Of a DNA stretch of 64,000 nucleotides, positions 55,020-64,000 are shown piece by piece (positions within the stretch are counted from its first letter, which is position 1; the number at the start of each line of letters is the position of its first letter). The notes beneath the pieces were generated by a model. The model was not told the origin of the DNA. It worked only from the letters and a program-made list of their open reading frames with translations, and made no database searches. Origin of the DNA: Linanthus parryae (taxonomy: Eukaryota; Streptophyta; Magnoliopsida; Ericales; Polemoniaceae); the NCBI GenBank assembly GCA_023055425.1, contig JALGPY010000015.1, forward strand, positions 806,001 through 870,000, in the 5' to 3' direction. A program made the position numbers and the translations under genes.

Positions 55020-55036
55020 TCCTTCCCCCGTTAAAG
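55020..55036 (-). promoter_or_regulatory. Tekay polypurine tract
   Basis: On the minus strand, taacgggggaagga stands directly before the LTR start TGTAATACC. The same sequence borders the shared LTR at 63,476-63,489. Confidence 0.85.
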
Positions 55037-55328
55037 AGAGCTTCGTCCTCGAAGCTAAAATTGGACAATAATCGCGACACCTATGATCAGCTAACTTACG
55101 TACGAACAAGTACTTTCATACAAGCAGGTAATAGCAAGCAATGCAATACCATATACACACACCATACCAAATAGGTCACAGTTTAACCAGTTCAACAGTT
55201 ACTAAGGGTCGAGACTAAGCATGGTGTAAGGGTACTAGCACGTAACAGTGATAACAAAAGGGTAAAACGTAACGACAACAAACGAAGGGTTGCATCCTCT
55301 CCCCCTTAGAGAGTGACGTCCCCGGAAC

Positions 55329-57000
55329 TCAATTTACCTCAACAAACAAATGTGGGTACTTATTCCTCATTTCCTCTTCAGATTCCCAGGTTGCTTCTTC
55401 AGTCTGGTGGTTGGTCCAAAGGAATTTTACCAATTTGACGCTCTTGGTACGTGTGTCCCTTGTCTTGGTATCCAATATTTTGACGGGATGCTCTTCGTAA
55501 GTCAGAGACGGATCAAAATCAACTGGTTCCGGATCCAATACATGGGAGGGGTCTAGTACATATTTCCTCAGCTGGGATACATGGAAGACATTGTGTACTC
55601 GACCCAAATTTTGCAGGTAGATCCAGACGATACGCAACTTCTCCGATTCTCTCTACGATATCGTATGGCCCGATAAACTTAGGGCTCAATTTCCCTTTCA
55701 TGTTGAACCTGGTTACCCCCTTAGTAGGTGAAACCCTTAGGAACGCCTTTTCTCCCACTTGGAACTCCAATGGCCTTCTTTTCTGATCCGCATATGATTT
55801 CTGTCTATCCTGAGCTGCTTTCATTCTTTGTCGAATGAGCCGTACTTGGTCCGTAATTTCTTCAATCATTTGTGGTCCAATCACAACCGTCTCGCTGATG
55901 TCGCTCCAGCACAAAGTAGAACGACACTTCCTTCCAAATAAAGCTTCGTACGGTGCCATCCTAATGCTAGAATTATAACTGTTGTTGTAGGAGAATTCTA
56001 TTAACTGCAATTTATCGACCCATGAGCCTTGGAAATCCATAACACAGGCCCTCAACATATCTTCTAACGTCTGAATGGTCCTTTCTGTCTGTCCATCCAT
56101 GGCTGGGTGAAAAGCAGTACTGAACTTCAGTTGCGTTCCCAATGCTTCTTGAAGTGCTCTCCAGAAGTGAGAGAGAAAGTTAGGGTCCCTGTCCGAGACT
56201 ATCGAACTCGGAACGCCATGATATCTTACTATATTTTTGACATACGCCTCTTCCCTTTGCTCCATGTTCCACGTGTCCTTCATCGGAATGAATCTCGCCG
56301 TCTTGGTTAATCTGTCCACAATCACCCATATCTGATTGAGCCCATTCTTTGATATTGGAAAGGCTGTCACAAAGTCCATTGAAATGGAGTCCCATTTCCA
56401 CACTGGAACAATTAATGGTTGGAGTAGACCTCCTATCCTCTTATGCTCGAACTTCACCTTCTGACATGTCAAACACCTAGCCACGAATTCCGCTGCTTCA
56501 TTTTTCATGTTGGGCCACCAGAATGTCTTCTTCAAGTCTTTGTAAAGCTTATCACCTCCAGGGTGGACTGAGTATGGCGTATTGTGCGCCTCCCGCATCA
56601 ACTTCTCCTTGATTTCCGCACACTTCTGTGGTACGCACCATCTCCCTTTGTAGCGAATACTCCCATCCTCATGAATTTGAAACTCCTTGGCCTCTCCTGC
56701 TGCAATCTTCTTCTTGATTCTTTCGAGTTTCACGTCTCCGGCTTGATTGCTCCTTATTTCTTCGAATACATCCGGTACGGCTGTCATAATCCCAAGCAGT
56801 TTCTGCACCGTTCCTTGATCCACCACTTCAATTTCAAGCTTCCTGAACCCATGGCATAGCCAATCCGACAAAACTATCATAGCGTTCACTCCGTGGCTCG
56901 ACTTACGGCTCAAAGCGTCTGCGACTACATTTGCCTTTCCCTCGTGGTACTGGATGCGTAGATCATAATCCTTGATAATTTCTAGCCATCTTCGTTGTCA
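55329..57000 (-). pseudogene. pol: Tekay RNase H end, integrase and chromodomain
   Basis: It begins after the TGA at 57,000-56,998 inside RNase H (QYHEGKANVVADALSR closes that domain). The integrase zinc finger (HPGGDKLYKDLKK...CLTCQ) and core (SMDFVTAFP, IVSDRDPNFLS, DGQTERTIQTLE) are complete. The C-terminal region carries a one-base frameshift near 55,610. The chromodomain follows (HPVKILDTKTRDTRTKSVKL, WESEEEMRNKYP), ending at 55,329. Known: such chromodomains guide insertion to heterochromatin, in line with this setting. Confidence 0.9.
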
Positions 57001-58335
57001 GTTGTTCAACTCCTTCTGTGTGAAGATGTATTTCAAGCTGCGATGATCCGTGTAGAGCTTGCAAACTGCACCGTATAGAAGATGCCTCCATATCTTTAGC
57101 GCAAATACCACCGCTGCCAGCTCTAAGTCATGTGTGGCATAGTTCTCCTCATGGGGTTTTAGCTGCCTTGAGGCGTATGCAATCACTCTTCTTTCTTGCA
57201 TAAGCACACATCCTAGACCCTTTTTCGATGCATCGCTGTATACTTCGAACTCACCAGAGTCATTTGGTAAGGCTAAGACTGGTGCTGTAGTCAACTTCTC
57301 CTTCAGAGCTTGGAACGCCTCCTCACAACTATCGTCCCAGTGATACTTTACTGCCTTCTTCGTCAGGGTAGTCAGTGGTCTGGCAATCTTGGAGAAATCC
57401 TTCACAAACCGTCTGTAGTAGCCTGCGAAGCCAAGGAAACTCTTGATTTCTGACACGTTCTTCGGTGTAGGCCAATCTTTTACTTCGGATATCTTCGCTG
57501 GGTCGACAGTTATTCCTTCCTTGGAGATGATGAGGCCTAGAAATGGCACACATTCCAACCAAAATTCGCATTTCGACAGCTTAGCGTACAATCGTTCCTG
57601 CCTCAAAGTCTGCAATACTTCTCGGAGATGCTCCTCATGATCCTCTTTTCTCTTCGAGTACACCAGGATGTCATCAATGAAGACAACTACGAACCGATCC
57701 AGGAATGGCCTCATGACTCGGTTCATCAAATCCATGAACACAGCAGGGGCGTTGGTTAACCCAAATGGCATCACTGTAAATTCGTAATGGCCATACCTTG
57801 TGCTAAAAGCCGTCTTCGGAATATCCTTCTCGGCCACTCGGAGTTGATGATATCCGGACCTCAGGTCAATCTTCGAGAAGGCGCTAGCCCCTTGCAGCTG
57901 ATCGAACAAGTCGTCAATCCGGGGTAGAGGGTATTTGTTCTTGATGGTTGCACTATTCAACTCCCGGTAGTCAATGCATAGCCTTAAACTCCCATCTTTC
58001 TTCTTTACGAACAACACTGGCGCTCCCCAGGGTGACACACTTGGTCGTATGTAGCCCTTCTGCAGAAGTTCCTGCAACTGTTCCTTCAGTTCTTTCAATT
58101 CTGCGGGTTCCATTCGATACGGCGCCTTTGAAATAGGTGCGGTTCCCGGGGTTAAGTCTATAGTAAACTCCACTTCCCTTTGAGGCGGCATTCCGGGTAT
58201 CTCATCCGGAAACACATCAGGGAACTCTTTCACCACTGGTATCTCTTCCAACACAACTTCCTTCTTAGATACGTCTTGGACATAGCACACGTAGGCAAAG
58301 TTTCCCTTCCTCACTTTGTTGACTATGGTCAATGC
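56998..58335 (-). pseudogene. pol: Tekay reverse transcriptase and RNase H
   Basis: An open frame of 444 codons holds the linker ([13 protein letters not shown]), the whole RT ([40 protein letters not shown], catalytic FIDDILVYS) and most of RNase H ([39 protein letters not shown]). All catalytic acidic residues that I can place are present. It is bounded by TAA (58,338-58,336) and TGA (57,000-56,998), in the same frame as gag. Confidence 0.9.
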
Positions 58336-59951
58336 TTACACTAGTCTGATGCGAGGTTCCGTAGTGACACAACGGTAAGTGATCCTTTCCCCTTTGGGTC
58401 CCTTCAATCAAACCTTTTGATCATGGCAGTCAATAACTGCCCGGTACTTTCCAAGCCAGTCCATACCAAGGATCACATCTATCCCCCCTAGGTCAAACTG
58501 GATTAGGTTGGCGGGTAAAGTACTGGTCATAATTTTTAGCTCTACTCCTGCGAACACAGTATTACACAGAGTTATATGTCCAGTAGGGGTCGCTACAGGA
58601 ACGGATATGCTAGATGACTTAAGCAAGCCCAATTTCTTAACAAATGAAGACGATATAAAGGAATAGGATGCACCCGAATTAAACAATACGAAAGCTAGTT
58701 GCTCAAGGACAAGGAATGTACCCGTGACAACTCCATGAGCAGCTTCAGCTTCAGTCCTTGTCAGCACCGCGATCCTTCCCATATTTCCATTCTGGGCTCC
58801 TACTCCTCCTGCTGCACCAGCTCCGTTGTTGACATTCTGTCTGTATCCAGGATTGTTGTTCCCAGTCCTGGGTTGAGCTCCGTTCTGTCCCGGGTTGTAA
58901 TTTCGCTGTCTTCCATAACCATTCCCTCCATTGTTCTGATTGTTGCGGTTCACGTTCTGCAGATTCCCGAACTGCTGGTTACGCCTAAGATTGTTCCCAT
59001 TCTGCGGGCGGTTTCCCTGGTAGTTGTTCTGTTGTGGCCTTCCAAAGCTGCCTCCTTGGTTTACTTGCTGGTTTCCGACCGGTTGTGATCGGCATTCGTA
59101 GGCTCGGTGTCCCCTCTTGCCACAGTTGCTGCAAGTGACTACGTTCCCTTCACAATCTGTTCCAGGGTGGTTCCGTGGGCACTTCTTGCAGAAATAGCGG
59201 CGAATTTGCTGATTTCCCAGGTTCTGCTGAATGCCTCAATACTGTCCTTGGTTACCACCTCCATTGTTAGGCTTGAACCTCTGATTTCCCCTTGCGAAGT
59301 TTTTGTTGCTTCCTCCCGCCTCCTCGAGCTTGCGTTTCTTGCGTTTTTCATCTTGGGAGACACGGACTCGCCAGATGTCAGCAGCTCTGTCATAAGCTTC
59401 GTGGAGAGTCGAGTAAGTTCCGCTCAGTAGAGACTCTTGTAGCCTTTCATTCAGTCCACCGATGAATCTAGAAACTTTGGAATCTTCATCGGGCACCATA
59501 TTTCCCACGAATCGTGTCGACTCTGTAAATTTTCAGAAGTACTCAGTTACAGAGTCGTTTCCTTGCTGTAAGTTCTGGAATTCCTGCTCCTTGCTTTTCT
59601 TCACATGGTGTGGGTAGAAACGAGCTCTGAGAGCGGCTTGAAGAGCTTCCCAGATGAAATTGGGTCTAGCTAACAGAGTCTCTCGTGCATTTCTCCACCA
59701 GAGGTTTGCCTCACTTTTTAGATAAAAGGCCGCACAATTGACTTTCCGTTCGTCAGGGCATTCTATCACCTCAAGGATCTTCTCCATCACCATAATCCAA
59801 TCTTCCAATTCAACAGGGTCCTCCTTCCCCGTGAATTCCTTGGCTTCATTTCCGCGACTTGCTTAGCCCAACTAGGTCTTGCTTGAGCTCCGTTGTTCAT
59901 TATCTGGGCCATTTGCGCGAGGACTTGTTCCGCGTTGTTGTTCTCAGCCAT
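58336..59951 (-). pseudogene. gag-pol: Tekay gag and protease
   Basis: The start Met (MAENNNAEQVLAQMAQIM) is at 59,951. A frameshift near 59,855 leads into the main frame, which has the Gag core (WIMVMEKILEVIECPDERKV, AANLWW-type block). Two Cys/His knuckles follow (CKKCPRNHPGTDC and CSNCGKRGHRAYEC), then an Asn/Gln/Gly-rich stretch and the protease. The protease active site reads LFNSGASYSFIS: Asn replaces the catalytic Asp (codon 58,680-58,678). VILGMDWLGKY follows. Stops: TGA 59,535-59,533, TGA 59,238-59,236, TGA 58,410-58,408 and TAA 58,338-58,336. At least two TGAs sit where Arg (CGA) is expected. Confidence 0.85.
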
Positions 59952-60456
59952 TTAAGCTTTCCTATAGTGGTATTGTAATGGTCTATTATTCATATCTTAT
60001 GTTATCCTTGATTACGATTTCATGGTTTCAGAATTCCGATTAAATCAACTTATATCTCACAGCTATGAGTATATATTGCAAAATTATCATATAAAGTAGC
60101 ACAACATGCATCATGTTGAAACTTTCACACATCACATTCATCTTATTCTCACAAGTACAACTCATTTCTACAAATACTGTAGTACATTAAGTGCAAATCA
60201 AAATCTATTTTCATATCTTTCTTCCAACAAGGAACTACGATTAAGCACAACTAAAGAGCACATTTCAAATCGATTTAGATAATTCAAAGATATCATAGTA
60301 CGCAGCACATAACATGTCCCCAGACAGGACGAGGGTGGGCCGGAGAAATTAAGACTGATACTTAGGCTACCCATTCCCCAATCGGCTTATCAGTTTTTTT
60401 TTCCCTATGTTCATTTTAAGTATACCTACAGGTTTTAAATCCCTATGAGGATTGTT
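59952..60456 (-). other. Tekay leader between primer-binding site and gag
   Basis: About 500 bases of untranslated leader. AT-rich, with no ORF or repeat that I can support. Packaging signals would be expected here. Confidence 0.6.
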
Positions 60457-60469
60457 GGCTCTGATACCA
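60457..60469 (-). promoter_or_regulatory. Tekay primer-binding site
   Basis: TGGTATCAGAGCC on the minus strand, complementary to the 3' end of initiator tRNA-Met. It lies two bases after the LTR end (60,472). Confidence 0.95.
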
Positions 60470-60471
60470 CC

Positions 60472-63400
60472 TGCAACACCCCGTGATCCCCAAGCCTTCC
60501 GTTCCGGACGGAAAGCCCAGGAGAGTGATGCTAAAAGAGTCGGTGGAGATCATAAGCTTAAACATCCATATATTACAATACTATTAAACATTACAAACGT
60601 CTTTAAGTCTTACACGGGTAATTACAAACTACTACGTTAACACAAGACTAGTGGCTTATCGTGTCATTACTCTACGTGAGTCTCGTACCCAGCTTCCCTA
60701 TAGCCTCCAGTCTCTATACCTGCGGTGGGAAGGAAACAGGAACCGCAGTTTCGAAAATCAGCATTGAAATACTGAATGAGCAACACCCAAACTTGTAAAT
60801 AGTTGAGGAAGCGTATAATATTTCTGAAACATTCATAAGAGGATAAGAGATCATAGCTAAAAAGGTGATATTAAGAAACCCACCGGGTTTACTTGCATCA
60901 CATACAACATTCTCCTTCTTTGCTTTGCGTTTCAGACTTCCTTTGATTTTCAAACTGGGAACGTTGTTTCCAAACTATCTATTCATTTTTCATAAGTAAA
61001 TATCATTTCCTCAAGTACCTTATTTTAAACTTGTTGTTACAGGGAAAAGCTATCCTTTCACTAGCAGCCATGACCTTAAGTGCCGGCAACCCCCCTAAGA
61101 CTTCTTGCGGCCAGAGAGGTTAGTACATGGAGCGACCCGGCAGGTTGCGACCGGGTTAAACTAATTCGGGTCGTGTAACGGTAGTCAACACGACCAATCT
61201 ATCAATATTGTAATAATCCCCGTATTGTTCTTTCCTCTTTACTTGTTATGCGTTATGTTTGATTTATGGTTCTCGTGTGACATTGCAAATCGACTATTTT
61301 GAAACGTAATCAAATTTCAAATAAAACAGGCATTTCATAAAGCAGATTTTGAGACAAATAATAAAAGTCATGTTTGGACACGAAAGAAACTAGGCACGCA
61401 ACGTTTGACATGTATACCCACCTTGATCCGTTTGCTACTATCACACAAGAGTTCCTATGAAGTCCGCGTCAAGAAATTCGTCACCTACAAATTATATCTC
61501 CTAAATTAACACAAGTCCAACTATTCGAATATACACTATAAGTTCTAGCGAGAGTACTACTTGACTTTCAACCACCCGTTTTTCCCATGGGCAACGCTAT
61601 TCCTAGCTATTCATGACGACACTCAAGCTTTATAAAGGATTATAAAATATCAAGTGGGAAAGTTATTTATAAATTCTTGTAACTTGTTTATTTTGAAACG
61701 ACCATCCGATTTATTTAGTATGTCCAAAAGTGATTATTTGTTTATAAAAATCTTTTTAGTATGAAGAACTTGTAAAATTTGGTGAAGAAAGAGTGATCAA
61801 ATGTTAACTATATTTTCTAAAATTAAATAAGAGCAATAATTCTAAAGTATGAACAATTTCGATAGGTAAAATATTGATTTCATTGAGAAAACGACTTCTA
61901 AATATTTTACAAGATGAAACGACGTTTATAGCGTAGCTAGTACCATTCTACAAATGCTTGAGCAAAACCGAAATGAGAGTTGCGTGATTAACACAATATT
62001 TATTTAGTTCACAATAAAACATAACCAGTATAATTTTTAAATCAACTTTTCCGATAACATTTCAACACCCAAATTACTTTTTCGTGACGAGTACTAAAAC
62101 TAATATTTTTAGAAAATATTTTTGATTCAAAAATCACATTTTTTATCTTTCGCGAAAAGTATACTGTTTAGATAAACGACATGCAAAACCTGCTTAGTTA
62201 CGCCTAAAGACAGCTGGGACCCCCAGCCACTCACAAACAGAATTGATAAAAGATGTCAACTACCCACACGATTCCCTTATCTACAATCAGCTCCCCCATC
62301 ATGCACTATAACAAGTTTATGTAAAAGACACTTTAACCCCCCTAGACATGCATTCACAAATTGATCGATCTAGACATGAATCGAGGCAGCAAGACATGAT
62401 TTTGATTGTTTAAATCAACTCAGGACGAGATTTGGAGCATACCCGACTCAAGAATTTCGAGAAACGGCTAAGATTTGGGTTGGGTTGCGATTCCCGTCGG
62501 GTTCGCGAAGAAGATGGCCGATGGTGGTCTCCTGGTGGTTCTGGTCTGCGATTGAGGGCTCCGAGCTCTTGGTCGGACCTCCTGGAGGCGGATGGGAGAG
62601 TTAGGACGCTTGGGTGGCTCTGGGCGAAGCTCGCAGAGAAGCTTGCCGGAAAAAATGGTGGAACAACGCCGGTGAGGACTCCGGCCGCTGCTCCTGCTTG
62701 ACGTCGCTGCTGCTGCCGGCCTCCTCCGCTTCTGGGTGCGAAGAAGAGAGAGAGAGGGAGACCCAAATTGAAACAGAGAAAGGGGAAGAAGAATGGCAAA
62801 GCCCAGTCGGGTCCTTCGGTGGTGATTCCCGGCGGCGTTCGGTGGCTGCTCTGGTTGGCGAAAGCAGCTGCTGCTGATGCTCTGTTTTCGGCGGTGAAGC
62901 GAAGCGGAAGAGAGGAGTTGAGGGCTAGGTGATGAAACTAGCAGGTGGTTTTGGTGGTTTTGTCGAGAGAGAAATGGGGGTGAGGATGGGTGAACTGTGA
63001 GGGTGAAGATGGTGGGTGTGTTTGTGTTTAGTTGAGGAGAGGATGAGTTTATACAAAGAATTCTAATTGGCAAACATGTTCAAGCATGTGCACACATCAA
63101 AATTGAAGTGATTGATAAGATGATGGAGGTGAAAATGACCATGATGGTGAAGAAAAATCTGGAGAACAAAGCTTCCTCAAGAAGATGGGTGAAAAGTTAA
63201 AGTGTTTTGGGTGCACAAGAAAATAATAAGATTGGGTGCAACGGGTGTAAGACAAATCGCGGTGGTTGAACCCACGGATGATAATAAAGTAAATAAATGC
63301 TAACTTATAAATTTTCACACAATCTTCTAACATTTTTACCTATACTCTGGATCACACTTTTCAATTATAAACACGATAATTCTCACGACACTAATTTTCA

Positions 63401-63475
63401 ATATCAAACTCATATTTCACCAAATTCACTTCTCAATCTACTAATTTACCCCTAGCGAATTTACGGGGTATTACA
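60472..63475 (-). repeat. Tekay shared LTR
   Basis: It matches 52,014-55,019 over its full length with roughly three dozen differences by eye (about 1%). Its left side borders a primer-binding site, so it is the 5' LTR of the full element. Its right side borders a polypurine tract, so it is also the 3' LTR of the next element. Confidence 0.95.
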
Positions 63476-64000
63476 TCCTTCCCCCGTTAAAGAGAGCTTC
63501 GTCCTCGAAGCTAAAATTGGACAATAATCGCGACACCTATGATCAGCTAACTTACGTACGAACAAGTACTTTCATACAAGCAGGTAATAGCAAGCAACGC
63601 AATACCATATACACACACCATACCAAATAGGTCACAGTTTAACCAGTTCAACAGTTACTAAGGGTCGAGACTAAGCATGGTGTAAGGGTACTAGCACGTA
63701 ACAGTGATAACAAAAGGGTAAAACGTAACGACAACAAACGAAGGGTTGCATCCTCTCCCCCTTAGAGAGTGACGTCCCCGGAACTCAATTTACCTCAACA
63801 AACAAATGTGGGTACTTCTTCCTCATTTCCTCTTCAGATTCCCAGGTTGCTTCTTCAGTCTGGTGGTTGGTCCAAAGGACTTTTACCAATTTGACGCTCT
63901 TGGTACGTGTGTCCCTTGTCTTGGTATCCAATATTTTGACGGGATGCTCTTCGTAAGTCAGAGACGGATCAAAATCAACTGGTTCCGGATCCAATACATG
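63476..64000 (-). mobile_element. pol: Second Tekay element, 3' end (cut by window)
   Basis: It repeats 55,020-55,544: polypurine tract, about 300 bases of untranslated sequence, then the chromodomain end of pol (63,785-63,994 and on). The stop position matches that of the first element. The rest lies outside the window. Confidence 0.9.

Larger units (their letters stand above)
52014..64000 (-). mobile_element. Tekay chromovirus array: one full element plus start of a second
   Basis: Minus-strand order from the left: 3' LTR (52,014-55,019), polypurine tract, pol with chromodomain, gag, primer-binding site, shared LTR (60,472-63,475), polypurine tract and pol 3' end of a second element (to the window edge). 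A C-terminal chromodomain, an iMet primer-binding site, a single gag-pol frame and 3-kb LTRs fit the Tekay (Del) lineage. The element between the LTRs is 11.5 kb. Five stops and two frameshifts disable it. Confidence 0.9.

Overview
The window is plant nuclear DNA, most likely from heterochromatin of a flowering plant. It consists almost entirely of LTR retrotransposons nested in or joined to one another. I see no ordinary host gene, rRNA, tRNA or CRISPR array. The assignment rests on lineage hallmarks: Athila primer-binding sites and protease/RT motifs, a Tat element with two RNase H domains and an antisense extra gene, a Tekay chromovirus with a chromodomain, and Ty1/copia pieces with TGTTGG...CCCTACA LTRs.

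Layout. (1) 1-~12,085: a Tat-lineage Ty3/gypsy element on the minus strand. Its left end is outside the window. From right to left it holds the 5' LTR, gag, protease, RT, RNase H, a second RNase H, integrase, a tandem-repeat 3' region, and an antisense (plus-strand) intron-containing extra gene. (2) ~12,117-14,699: 3' end of a copia pol plus its complete 1.4-kb LTR. (3) 14,700-17,501: AT-rich DNA with one small copia relic. (4) ~17,502-18,019: a Sirevirus-like LTR piece. (5) 18,020-51,572: a tandem Athila array on the plus strand with shared LTRs: 3' end of copy X, LTR1, copy A, LTR2, 5' end of copy C. Copy A is split by a 16.2-kb minus-strand Athila (copy B, 32,501-48,676, 5-bp duplication TAGTT). 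B is itself split by a solo copia LTR (42,846-44,281, duplication CCTTG). (6) 51,573-52,013: Sirevirus-like LTR end, primer-binding site and gag start. (7) 52,014-64,000: a Tekay chromovirus array on the minus strand with 3-kb LTRs, again sharing an LTR (LTR, full element, LTR, start of a second element).

Only parts of these elements are open. Copy A has an uninterrupted 1,535-codon gag-protease-RT-RNase H frame but a damaged integrase. Copy B has one nonsense codon, one frameshift and the solo-LTR insertion, and an intact ORF3. The Tat and Tekay polyproteins carry many in-frame stops.

The most unusual signal is in the Athila elements. Each of two subfamilies carries arrays of a 16-bp palindrome of the form GT-nnn-CGTACG-nnn-AC, in the LTR and again in front of ORF3. 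The three variable bases differ symmetrically between subfamilies (CTT/AAG in A, AAT/ATT in B). ORF3 has diverged strongly between the same two subfamilies, while gag-pol has stayed nearly the same. A self-recognition system of an ORF3-type protein with its own DNA sites is one hypothesis worth testing.
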